Assembly (NCBI RefSeq): GCF_030272615.1 | Contig: NC_081415.1 | Coordinates: 627,293,240-627,357,239, forward strand | Origin: Cryptomeria japonica | Lineage: Eukaryota > Streptophyta > Pinopsida > Cupressales > Cupressaceae | Length of the DNA stretch: 64,000 bases | Reading direction: 5' to 3' | Shown: positions 45,619-56,178 of the stretch, piece by piece | Position numbering within the stretch: the first letter of the stretch is position 1 | How the letters are laid out: the number at the start of each line of letters is the position of its first letter | Made by a program: the position numbers and the translations under genes | The notes under the pieces: model-generated | What the model saw: only the letters and a program-made list of their open reading frames with translations | Told to the model about the DNA's origin: nothing | Database searches by the model: none

Positions 45619-46290
45619 TGTCACAATCAGACATGGGTGAGACTCCTTAGGGTGGTGAAGGGATTGAGATGTCAGACAAGGGTGAGACTGAGACTCCTCG
45701 GGGTGGTGAAGGGATTGGGATGTTAGACAAGGGTAAGACTCCTCAGGGCAGTGAAACTGAAGGGATTGGGAGGCCATCAAAATGCACAAAACTTAAACTT
45801 AAAGATACTACCATAAAGTCTTTCTTTGGAATTGGCAAAGTTTCTGGTCCATTAACTTCTGCAGTTGCAAAAGCCATTCACAGTAGCTCACCACCACCAC
45901 AAGGTGGGATTGTCATTGCGTTAAATGCATCAAATGAGGATGACAATACCGACATGGCATAAGATGTTCTAAGGGATATACACAATGAGATAATTCACTC
46001 GGATGCAAATGCTAGTACTGAAGATGATGTTGGTAGGAAGAAAAGAAAAAGGAAAGTAAAACTGGGGCGAGAGTGGGAGATGACAAGGAGTTTTATATCT
46101 TACTGGTTGACCTACACAATGGATATTATAAATCATTTCAAGAAGTCTTGCACCCACTTCCCTATCATTTTCCAATCTCGGGCAAAACGACAACAAGGAA
46201 ATAGTATCCCGAACCCATGGAACAAAAATGTTAGAATCATAAGGAGGCTTATTATTCTAATCCAACACAATACCAATACCACTCTTTATT
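45619..46290 (+). pseudogene. Unrecognised broken reading frame
   Basis: One plus frame with stops at about 45,649 (TAG) and 45,961 (TAA). It begins MSQSDMGETP and has a threefold repeat of a GETP.GGEGI unit. Then come KCTKLKLKDTTIKSFFGIG, an acidic stretch, a basic RKKRKRKVKLGRE segment and SFISYWLTYTMDIINHFKKS. The repeats and the basic patch suggest a DNA-binding or transposon protein, but I recognise no domain. Confidence 0.35.
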
Positions 46291-46426
46291 AGAGCTTTGA
46301 TAAATGAATCTCTATGACTTGGATCGAGACTCTCATAATTCCTTGCCAACTTTCCAAGGTCAATTTGGACATTTGAGTTTTGGGCTTCAAATCCTAGGTT
46401 CAACAAATGAGCAAATTCTCCCTCGT

Positions 46427-46806
46427 TTATGGATAGAATTCCTCTTTTGTATTTTTATTGACAATTACTTTTTTATCTTCATCATAATTTTCAGCGACAA
46501 AATCAGGGCAAAGGAATACTTCAGGTAACACCATGCTTCCCAATCTAGCATCCCACAATGCGATTTTATATGTTCTTTGTTTTAATAGTGGGTTGAAAAC
46601 AATAATTTTTTTGCCCTGCATGCATCTGCCGCCTTACTAGACAATACATATCTAATATCTATGATACGCTTTTCACCATGGATAGCAGGGTCATAAATAT
46701 CATGGTATTCATCAGTGAAACCTGGTGTTTTAACCAATTCGGTTAGGTACATTTTTTTTTTCACTTGGCTTCTTGTTGAACTACTGCTTCCCGTTTTCCC
46801 CATCAC
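46427..46806 (-). pseudogene. Unrecognised frame with frameshift
   Basis: A minus frame starting MMGKTGSSSSTRSQVKKKMY, with TPGFTDEYHDIYDPAIHGEK and RYVLSSKAADAC, shifts frame at an A7 run near 46,607. It continues GKKIIVFNPLLKQRTYKIAL, WDARLGSMVLPEVFLCPDF and ends KNTKEEFYP. The continuity of sensible text across the shift argues for one decayed gene of about 125 codons. Family unknown. It converges with the frame at 45,619-46,290. Confidence 0.35.
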
Positions 46807-47223
46807 TGTTGTTGTTAATAATTCAAAATAATGCTAGATAAAAACTTGAAAAATGCTAACCCTTAAATTGGACCATGAGATTAAAAAAAGAAAAAAAGGT
46901 GGGATGTAGGTGTTCTAGATTTTACCTGGAATTTCTATTTCACTAGATTGGCGTAGCTAGTCTCTGTTGCAACTTGCATTCCTCAATCTAGTAGTTGTTT
47001 TTGAATCTCCCTCGATTTACTGGTTTGCCCATGAAATGAAATACGATTATGATTTATGAGTTTCTTATTTTGAAAACTCTGAAAAGTACAAAAGTAATAC
47101 CTAAAGGGTAAAATATCTAGAATCATGTTGTAATTTTATTAATTATTATTAATAACTATTTGATACCGAAGGACAAAATATTCATTACTTCAGTATAAAT
47201 TATGAGGACATTAAATGTAAAAC
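46807..47223. other. Non-coding spacer
   Basis: AT-rich; nothing recognised. Confidence 0.45.
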
Positions 47224-47775
47224 GTTCAATTTCGGGCGAAGTTCTCACAAATGTGTTCACTTCTCACATTCAGGCCAAAATCCACCCTAAGTTGTTGATC
47301 TTTGCTCATCCAACGGATGATGGTACCTATTGTCAGATGTCGTGGGTCCCATGACTTCTACCATTTTTTGGGCACGTCACCATACTCGTGTCACTTTTCG
47401 GGACTATTTTTTAAGTTTGTTTAATCATTTTAAACTTCTGCCTAAAAAATAGCTTTATAGACTTAATTATATTTAATTAAATTTAAAAAGTTCAATTCCA
47501 GGTGAAGTTCTCCCAAATGTGTTCACTTCCCACATTTAGGCTGAAATCCACCCTAAGCCGTTGATCTTTGCTCATCCAACGAACGATGGTACCTGTTGTC
47601 AGATGTCGTGGGTCCCATGACTTTTGCCATTTCTCGGGCACATCACCAATGACCATACTTGTGTCACTTTTGGGGTCTATTTTTTGTCTGTTTAATCATT
47701 TTAAACTTCTACCCAAAAAAGAGCTTTATAGACTTAATTATATTTAATTAAAATTAAAACGTTCAATTATGGGCT
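47224..47775. repeat. Tandem repeat, about 2 x 266-271 bp
   Basis: GTTCAATT at 47,224, 47,490 and 47,761 opens two full units and the start of a third. Each unit contains AAGTTCTC.CAAATGTGTTC, GTTGATCTTTGCTCATCCAA, TGTCAGATGTCGTGGGTCCC and ATAGACTTAATTATATTTAA. The copies differ at several percent of positions, so it is an old local array. Confidence 0.92.
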
Positions 47776-48470
47776 CGCTCGCGAGGTAAAATGTCTAAAG
47801 AAGTGATCAAGCCACGAGCTGGCGACAAGTTGGTTTGGGTTTACATCACGAGGTCTCTAGCTTTTTGGGTGTTCGTGTTTTATGTTAATGAGCTGGAGAT
47901 TGTTAATGGAATTGCTTTGGTCGCAAGGTCTCGAGTTGGTCTGATGTCATACATTATAGCTGCGAGAGTTAGTGAGTAACTCATTTCACACAGTTGTCGC
48001 TAGCTCTCATGTTTGTTTAATGTTAGCATTTTTAGGTCGTGAGCTAGCGACTAGACAGTTTGTGGTTAAGTTTTATGGTTATCACTAGCTCGCAAAGTTA
48101 AATGTTTGAAGACCTGATCAAGCCATGAGCTTGCGAGTGAAGTTCTAGCGGTTAAGAGATAAATAGATTTATGTTGGCAAGTATGCGAAAAGGGTTAAAG
48201 TTACCACTATCTCCAAGTCGTTGCGGTGATGAGGACTTAACATTTTGTGGTCGAGAATTAGTGAGTAGCGGTTTAGTTTCCCTCAGTCGCTAGATCTTGA
48301 GGTTATGAAGTCTTAGCATTTTTAGCTTGTGAGTTGGATATAGAGTCGTAAGGGCTTGTCGCTAGGTCGCGATATTTTCTAATGGGTAGTCTTTCAGGAA
48401 AAGAGTTGACGACTGTGTGCCACGTGTTTTAATGACTTAACTTGGACTATTGAGGTGCCAATATATTTTT
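47776..48470. repeat. Degenerate repeats around CTAGCTCGCGAG words
   Basis: A segment with GATCAAGCCACGAGCTGGCG at 47,807 recurs as GATCAAGCCATGAGCTTGCG at about 48,118. Words like GCTAGCGACTAG, TAGCATTTTTAG and GTGAGTAGC are scattered between. This suggests a decayed array with a unit near 310 bp. Confidence 0.5.
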
Positions 48471-48489
48471 TTAAGTTTTGGAAAAAGGT

Positions 48490-48668
48490 TGAAATTGCCA
48501 ATACATTTTTTTTTATGGTTTGAAAATATCTTGAAATCGCCAATATTTTTTTTTATGGCTTGAAAATAGGTTGAAATCGCCAATATATTTTTTTAATGGT
48601 TTGAAAATAGGTTGAAATCGCCAATATTTTTTTTTATGGTTTGAAAATAGATTGAAATCGCCAATGCA
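48490..48668. repeat. Tandem repeat, about 4-5 x 40 bp
   Basis: TTGAAATCGCCAATATTTTT followed by TATGGTTTGAAAATAGG repeats with period 40-41. A minus-strand frame through it reads repeated IGDFNLFS or YWRFQ units and is a by-product. Confidence 0.9.
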
Positions 48669-49440
48669 AATAATTTTTTCTAGTTTTAAAATCATTACAA
48701 TTCGCCCATCCAAAATTTAAAAACATTACAATTCGCCTGGATTTTTCACAAACTTTGAGCGATCATGAATGATTCGCCAATGGGGATTATTATTTTTTCT
48801 CTGTAAACCACAAAATTTTGCCAGTAAAATTAAAATTTTCCTTTGCAATTATACACCTTTTCACTAGGTTTTTACACCTTGTTCGAGGGGGGGGGGGGTT
48901 TCTTAAAGTTTTCCCTGATACTTTTATATTTGAACTAGAGCTTGAACTCATGTTTAATTTGAACTAGGACTGGATATATATATTTTTGGACCATATTAAA
49001 ACTTAGAGATGATTTTTTAATATTGGATCATATCTAGCTTTGTTTTTTTACATGGTGAACATTGGTTTTCATTTATTGTTATGCATGCTCAAGGTTGAAA
49101 TTCTTTTATATTTATGATTTTATGTATTCTTCAATTACATACATACATGTGCTTTTATATGTGATATACATCCCCTTAAGACATTGTCTTTGGACATCCC
49201 CTTAAGACATCCTAATAGGTCCTAACTTTAGATCCCCTTATGTGAAGTATGCTAAATTATATAAATTGCTACATATGCATGCTTGGTTGAAAAGCTTTTA
49301 AATGTATTCTTTTATATTATACATCCCCTTAAGAAATCCTTTTTGGCCATCCCCTTAAGACATCCTCTTTGGACATCCCCTTAAGACGTCCTAATAGGTC
49401 CTTTCTTTGAGTTCACACACATGTAACATCAATTACACCA

Positions 49441-49460
49441 TATATATATATATATATATA
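49441..49460. repeat. (TA)n microsatellite
   Basis: Pure TA run of about 20 bases, flanked by two copies of GAGTTCACACACATGTAA. Confidence 0.85.
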
Positions 49461-49524
49461 CATTGTTATTCAATTTTTCATGAGTTCACACACATGTAAA
49501 TTCCTTTCTTTGTTACATTAGATT

Positions 49525-49640
49525 ATTAGTGATTATTTATATTACTTGAATTAGATTATTAGTAATTATTTATATAGCTTGATTAAGAAATTATTAGTAA
49601 TTATTTATATTTCTTGATTAAGAACAAGACACTAGTCATA
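49525..49640. repeat. Short imperfect tandem repeat
   Basis: GATTATTAGTAATTATTTAT-type units recur about three times with period 37-46, separated by CTTGATTAAGAA. Confidence 0.75.
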
Positions 49641-50211
49641 ATTGCATTATTCATATTTATTAGTGATTTTTTATATTACTTGAAATTTAGAAAATACATT
49701 TTGATTTTTCATTGACATCCCCTTAAGACATCCCATTTATAAGAAAAATCTAGGTATAGTCCTAGGATGTAGTCTTAAATAACGTTAAACTCTAGATTAA
49801 TATCAAACTTAGCTCTTACTTTAGTTTAGTTGTGAAGAAAAGCAAACACCCCATACTACTTGTGGTCATCGCCATTAAATTTTAAGTGTTACAACAAACA
49901 CAACATGTAATATTGTTAATAATATTTCCACAACCTACTAAAATGATCAATAAACCTATATAAATACCAATACCAATACCAACCATAAAACCTAGTATAT
50001 ATCATTTGCATATCAATCTAACTGAAATGTAACACATGAAATTTGAACATTGTAACACATAAAATAAACATGTAACTCAGAATTATGAAATTTGTATGAA
50101 CACATAACACAACTAAGTAGACAAAGTCAATAATAATTAGTTCAAAGAAATTGAGTACTAATTTAGCATGTATTATGATCCCCTTAAGACATCCCCTTAA
50201 GACATCCTTTA

Positions 50212-51209
50212 TTGACTATATTATGCACTAAATAATAAATTATAAATATTAAGAAAAGGTGTTGATGAATTAGGAGAGTGATCTAGTGTGCACCTAATTC
50301 AGAGTGAGAGCTCATTGTAACACATAAAATAAACATGTACAACACTCACTATAGTTATAATTAGACTTAAATAACTAAAGTTATAATTAGAAGTTGAAAT
50401 GGTGAAGCTCGCTATATAGTATTTATTGCACCAAAGGGTTCTAGGATCTCAAAAGGTTCCACAAAGTGATATGCAAGTTTGGAAGACAAAAATTAATCAA
50501 GCTTGTCAGTGGTTAATTTATTAGAAACACTCTCTCCGATACATGACTATTATGATGTATATATTTTTGTCATTTATAAATTTTCTAAAAATCCACTACA
50601 TTTCCCAATTGCTAATCAATCTAAGTTTGGTCTTTCATCTTTTCTAGTTCATTTGGATCCACAACTACCATGTCCAAGCCTATTTGTTAAGCATACAATA
50701 CTTGAGCTTACGAACCTCCAATGAATAAATGAGAAGTGTGTTTATGGTTAGTGTTATCATATGCAAACTCAATTAATGGTAAATAAGTTCCCATCTTTTT
50801 GTTTACAAGTCCTCAAGAATTTGGTTCACTCTCTTTTTGTTGATCAATCTTAAGGTGATGGGTTGATCTATAGTCCAATTCACTTCCCAATTATGTGTAT
50901 GTTTTTCCAAAGCCTTGACATTATCGAGGTGTCTCAAATATGATCTTATCAAACTTACCTTTATTAAATATGATATTCTTTGGAACTCCATGAAACTAAA
51001 AGATCTCTTAAACTCTTGGAAGGTATACATGGATGCCTATATGTCATTAGACAAATTGTTTGTAACTTATATTCTCTTATATTGTTTGTAATTATATGTT
51101 TTTTTGGTTGTATATGTTTTTTGGTTGTATATGTTTTGGTTGTATATGTTTTTAATTATATGTAATTAAAACAATATATATACATATATTATTATTAAAA
51201 CAATTAAAA

Positions 51210-51216
<7 letters not shown>
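50212..51216. other. Non-coding, possible retroelement residue
   Basis: Two short frames (50,503-50,724 plus; 51,030-50,803 minus) have protein-like composition but no motif I can assign. No boundaries are visible. Confidence 0.35.

Positions 51217-51248
<32 letters not shown>
51213..51248. repeat. (TA)n microsatellite
   Basis: About 17 TA units in an AT-rich stretch. Confidence 0.9.
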
Positions 51249-51251
<3 letters not shown>

Positions 51252-51329
51252 TACTAAAACAATCAAAAAATTAAAAATCTATACATATAAATTATTAGAA
51301 CAATTAAAATAAAAAAAAGCCTTTCAGCC

Positions 51330-51550
51330 CTACCTTGCTCGGTCGAAAGTCTTCTTATCCCCCCTCCCGCTCCAGCTATTTCAGACTGTGCAAATGGGGG
51401 GCTAGGTGCAGTCAGCGAGTATATGTAGGGTCAGGTAGTACTCAGTCGAGTCCTACTCGACCGAGTATACCTCACCACCCGTCCTCCACATAGGCACCAT
51501 ATGGTGCCATGCAGACTCAGCCAAGCAGGATTTCTTTTTCGCTCGCACTT
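51330..51550. other. GC-rich patch with palindromes
   Basis: It contains GGCACCATATGGTGCC (a perfect 16-bp palindrome), TACTCAGTCGAGTCCTACTC with the partner GACCGAGTATAC, and CCACATAGGCA followed by CTCAGCC. The last words match the patch at 28,505-28,660 in the same orientation. No coding frame. Confidence 0.5.
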
Positions 51551-51584
51551 AGCTAAAAGTGTGACACAACACTATGCTTTCACC

Positions 51585-51651
51585 CATATGTGTGTGTGTG
51601 TGCGCGTGCGCGTGCGCGTGCATGTGTGTGTGTGTACACACACACACATAT
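51585..51651. repeat. 67-bp strictly alternating purine/pyrimidine run
   Basis: CATATG(TG)n, then blocks of CGCGTG, then CATG(TG)n and ACACACACACATAT. Every step alternates pyrimidine and purine. The right part, TGTGTGTGTACACACACA, is also a palindrome. Such runs are the classic Z-DNA-prone sequence. Confidence 0.92.
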
Positions 51652-53330
51652 TACTTCACAAGTGAATACCTCATCATAATTATCATACATCACAACTAAT
51701 AAAGTAAAAATCATTTGACATGGTAGATACACGCAACAATTTATATCTCATCTTGAATAACTATGATTTTATACATCCTTCCCTTCAAATTTGGACCAAA
51801 ATCACAAAAATGTATCTATCCAATATGAATCATTTCATTTTAGGCTCATTCAACTACACAATTAAAATATTTGTTTTCTTTTCCCATTTCTATTTGTGTG
51901 GAGTTGTATTCTTTTCATTTGTTTTTACTGTCACTATTTTACAAATATAGTAAGCACATATGCATTAATAGCCATTAAATTGTCTTTCAAATTCCATTAT
52001 ATTTGACACTATCAAACATAACTTATATTTAAATCTTATCTTAAGAACATATGATCTAGATTCATTTCATGTCTCACTAGCAAGAAGGATTTCTACAAAA
52101 TGGAGATTTTGAATCCAAGAACTTAAGTGTCTAGGGTAAAAGCGACTTAATTTCTAAAAACCTATGAAAAAATAAAATAAGTGTAAATAAATACAATGCT
52201 AATATCAATTAAATAAAAAAATAGTCAATGATTTCATGCCTTATCCCAATTATCTACATATCAAGAAACAAGAAACAAAATCATCCTACCAACATTTGGC
52301 ACAAATTTCATAGCAATGCTACCTTGTTTTTAGTATTCGAAGGGGTAGAGAATGGAGAAACATCTAATAGTAGGAAAAAAATTAATATTTATTTTTCAAA
52401 TATATAAGAACATGAATTCTAAAGTAAATAAAATATATAGTGAATAATCTATTTTGTTTCCACTAAAATAGTTATGTGATTAAGATATGTGGTAAATAAT
52501 TGTTTTGTATTTGCTTTTATTTTAAAAAATTATAGAAAAAATAGTTATAAAAAACTAATGTATTCTTGAAAATAAAATAATATATAAACTATTGAAATAG
52601 TTTACTTTCATAATATATTGACATAATGATATTTTCAAAAATAACTAAAACTGGAAATTGGAAGACTTAGATGGAGCAATTGAAGCATGAGGGTTAGAGG
52701 GGGTTTCAAGTAGCTTAAGTGCTACTTTTGTAGATTTGTAGGACAAGGAGCATCCCCCAAATAGCCCTACCTTCTTTCTTTGCTACCATTCAATAATTTG
52801 AGTGGGTTTCACATGGATAGGTGTGGTTTGGTTGTCATTCCTTTGTCTAGTCAAGTTTTTCAATCTACTTTGTCTTTATTGTAGTTGTCATTATGGTGGA
52901 CTTTAGGGGTCTAGGGGACCCCCATTTCTTACCTTTTAAGGAAATAGTCAATATGATGAAACCTCTTCGTCAAGTCATGAAAATGTTAGCAATTTGTTTG
53001 GTACATGCAACTCATTAATTGTTGTCCAATCCTTGAGGTTTCATCCAAAAACTAATGATTGATTGGAGAAAATAAAAAACACCCCATTTTCGTTGTCATT
53101 CTAGAGACCGTTGTTAAAGATGTCTTATTTTTGTTGGAGCACACCCTTATATACGATGATGGTGAAAAATGGGTTTGGGTTGTTTAGGACCTAATCCCAC
53201 TTTCCTCCATACATTGGAATATGAAAGAGCCTAAGGAGATGATTCACTTTGACTTCCTCTTATGAAAGAGAGTCAAGGAATATCTTTAGGGGTTTTATTC
53301 CTTTGTTGCTATGAGGGGAAATGAGCTAGA
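51652..53330. other. Non-coding spacer
   Basis: AT-rich with a somewhat richer stretch from 52,680. No supported gene or repeat boundary. Confidence 0.45.
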
Positions 53331-54759
53331 TGTAGCAAATGATAAAGTAAGCTAGAGAAATGAACGAAAATGACTATATAAATTGCAATAACAAAAAGAT
53401 ACAAAACTGAAACTGAGACACAAATTACAAAACTAGTAATGAAACTCAGATGTGCACTTGTCACAAAAAATTGAGCCTAATTGAGCCAAACCAGGGTGTT
53501 GGGTTCCTTAATCCTAGTTACTGTGTTGAGCTACAAATCTATGAACTGTAGATTGAAGACGTAGGAAGCCAAACTGCCAAAAAGTGCAAAGGACCAGGGC
53601 ACTGGCGCCATGAACATAATGTAAATGTAAATGCTTCAAATCACAAATGTAACATGGATCTAAAGCAATAATGTAAATTTGAAAACAAGTGATGTGACAC
53701 TCACATGGAGATATAAAAATAACATGAAACCATACTAAACCCTAAGGGAGAGGTACAAGCCAATGAATAATCAGTTATCTCCTTATTATTCTTCAATATC
53801 TCCAAAGCTTCAATTGATGATGACAATGGTTGATGAAGACTTGATGAATGCTTGATTTGTTGATTGAAGACTTCACATAAACCTACACTTTCACTTCATA
53901 AGAGGTTCCTTCAATTGCTAGAGAATGGATCCTTCAAATGAGGAAAGGAAAGGTTATATATATGAAACCCTAACTTTATTTTTGATGATAGGCTTGTTTA
54001 TGGTAAAAATGGAAACAAAAATATTGAAAGATTAAATGAATTCAACCACGAAACCATAGCCTAAAAACAACAAAGATCCACCATAACATATGAAGATTAC
54101 CTAAGACAATGTAAATCAACAAAATCACAAAGATTATACCATCACATGTCCAATAGGGTTTGGATCTCCATTCTTCCTATCTCCATTGATCTTGCTTGAT
54201 ATATTTGCTCTCAAATTTTATGTGTGCACAAGAGCTCAACAAAGAACGAAAATGTGGTTGCAAGTAGGCTTGATCACATGTGAAAGTTCAAAAGCATAGT
54301 TGAGTGTTGATAATGAAGGAAGTATCTCCTTATATAAAAGACACTATAGAAAATGGAGGGATAAGATTAAGAGGTGTAAAAGATAAATGGTCGGCTAGGA
54401 TTAGAGGGTAGGTAGAGAAAATAAGAAAATAATGAGAGGGTAGGTAGTGTAGGAATTAAGAGATGAATGACATGTGTCATAGGTGGAAAAATCTAATGAA
54501 TTAATTAAATAAATAAAGATTTATTTAACTAATAGAAGAAGTGGGATCAATTAGATAAATAAAAGTATTTATTTAATTTAGGAAAAGGGGAATTTAAATA
54601 AATAAAGGTATTTATTTAAATGAGAAATAAGGCTAGAAGAGTATAAATGAACTAATTAAATAAATAAAGATTTATTTAATTAATAGAAGAATTAGGCTAA
54701 AATAATTAAATAAATAAAGATATTTATTTAATTAGACAAGACAATTTTAGGTGTCTACA
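53330..54759 (-). repeat. 3' LTR of element 2
   Basis: The minus strand reads TGTAGACACCTAAAATTGTC immediately after the polypurine tract, like the TGTAGACGTC start of element 1's LTRs. The far end is uncertain; TG at about 53,331 (TGTAGCAAATG on plus) is my estimate. The right third holds several AATAAATAAA.TTTATTT hairpins. Confidence 0.6.
54495..54740. repeat. Array of AT hairpins inside LTR 2
   Basis: Five palindromic units of the type AAATAAATAAA.TTTATTTAA occur at about 54,507, 54,563, 54,599, 54,657 and 54,712, spaced 36-58 bases apart. Confidence 0.85.
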
Positions 54760-54773
54760 TTTTTCCCCTCTTT
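54760..54773 (-). promoter_or_regulatory. Polypurine tract of element 2
   Basis: Minus strand AAAGAGGGGAAAAA directly before the LTR start. Upstream GCATTGTCTC and TTTGAAACAACG match element 1. Confidence 0.85.
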
Positions 54774-55239
54774 GAGACAATGCAACTTGTCACGTTGTTT
54801 CAAAGAAGATAAGATGAACTGATACAAAGTTACCCCAAGATGGGAATGATATGCCCCCTCAAGAGATTAGATGAAAATGTTTGAAAAGATCACAGACAAT
54901 CTCTCGATAAGAAAGAAAGGCTAGAAAGGACTGACAAGATAGGATAGAGTGATAGAGTCACGGGATAAAGAAGACTGACGCGAGAGACTAGGGATAGGGA
55001 AGTCTATGAGATAGACTAGGAAGGAAAACATCCTCATTGTCATCTACGCATCTAAGAGATCAGAGTGCAAAGAAAGCAAAGAGCAACCAACAATCATCAG
55101 CAATGGCATTGGTGCATATATTTGATCGTGTTCACCGATATCAGAGGCCACCAGATGCAGGAGAGTCGGTAAATACCACAAAACCTCCTTGTACCTTGTT
55201 ACATTAATTTTTGTCATAAATGCATGCTAGGTAGGGCAA

Positions 55240-55510
55240 TAAATGCGCTTTAGGTAGGTCTAGAAAGATGTCAAGCAGGGGGAAAAATGCTAAGGCGTGT
55301 CTGTGTTGGTTCCAGGTGCATCTAGGTAGGATAGGCGTGTCTGCGTTGGTACCAGGCGCGTCTATGATTGCAATAGTGTCTGTGTTCAATGCAAGTGCGT
55401 CTATGTATTGCAAGCACGTTTGTGCAGGATAGGCACATCTAGGTAGAGCAGAGGCACGTCTGTGCAGGGCAGGTGCATTTGTGAAGTATGCAAGCACGTC
55501 TGTGTCATAA
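55240..55510. repeat. Degenerate tandem array (CGTCTGTG units)
   Basis: GGCGTGTCTGTGTTGGT-, GGCACGTCTGTGCAGGGCAG- and GCAAGCACGTCTGTG-type units of about 25-35 bp recur eight or more times. GC content is above the surroundings. Confidence 0.75.
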
Positions 55511-55544
55511 ATGCATGTTTATGTCTTCAAGGTCAAATTGGTAG

Positions 55545-55900
55545 TTCTATGATAAACATACGCTATCAATTGGATAAGTTGCTGAGAGGATACACTCAAG
55601 CAAGTCCTCTAGGGAAGACTAGAATAGCAGATAGGGCTAGGATTGACAACTCTATGATAGAACATACATTGCCAATTAGGAAACTTCTCAAGAGGATACA
55701 CTTAAGTAAAGGCCCTAGGATAGGATAGATCGAGGCACTTTGTGATGAACCGGGAGTACCATAGAAATTGACAATTTTGTGATAGAACATACGTTGTCAA
55801 TTGGATTAGGCTGAAATAGACAATTTTGTGATAGAACATACTTTGTTGATTGGATAAGCTACTCAAGAGGATACACTCAAGTAGGTGCCCTAAAAGATAG
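55545..55900. repeat. Imperfect repeats of about 65-105 bp
   Basis: TGATAGAACATACGTTGTCA-type text occurs at about 55,550, 55,658, 55,781 and 55,829. CTCAAGAGGATACACTCAAG occurs at 55,585, 55,687 and 55,863 (with variants). Confidence 0.8.
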
Positions 55901-55919
55901 GATCAAAGCAACACTTTGT

Positions 55920-56112
55920 GATGAACAAGGAGTACTATTAGGATAAAAAGCAGCACTTTGTGATGAATAGGGAGTACCACTAGGATAAAAAGCAACACTT
56001 TATGATGAACAGGGAGTACCAGTAGGATAAAAAGCAACACTTTGTGATGAATAGGGAGTACCACTAAGATAAAAAGCCGCACTTTGTGATGAACAGGGAA
56101 TGCCACTAGGAT
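55920..56112. repeat. Tandem repeat, about 4.6 x 42 bp
   Basis: Units start GATGAA at 55,920, 55,962, 56,004, 56,046 and 56,088, exactly 42 bases apart. Each contains AGGGAGTACCACTAGGATAA then AAAGC..CACTTT. Because 42 is a multiple of three, minus-strand frames show a TPCSSQSVAFYPSG-type repeat, but nothing suggests it is translated. Confidence 0.93.
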
Positions 56113-56178
56113 TGACACAGTTGATTTGCTTGATTGCAAGAGGACCTATCGATGCTGGAGTCATGAGAGAGATTCCCT

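Larger units (their letters stand above)
49168..50211. repeat. Dispersed motif ACATCCCCTTAAGACATCC
   Basis: The 17-19 base motif occurs in the same orientation at about 49,168, 49,193, 49,320, 49,346, 49,373, 49,720 and 50,180 (the last followed by a second partial copy). Spacing is irregular. Linkers are also partly shared (CTTTGGACATCC, CTAATAGGTCCT). The motif contains the palindrome CTTAAG. Confidence 0.85.

Noticed and set aside
48513..48713. Minus frame with repeated IGDFNLFS
   Set aside because: Product of the 40-bp tandem repeat.
49168..50211. CRISPR-like repeat cluster
   Set aside because: Spacing is irregular, linkers are partly shared, and the context is a plant nuclear genome.
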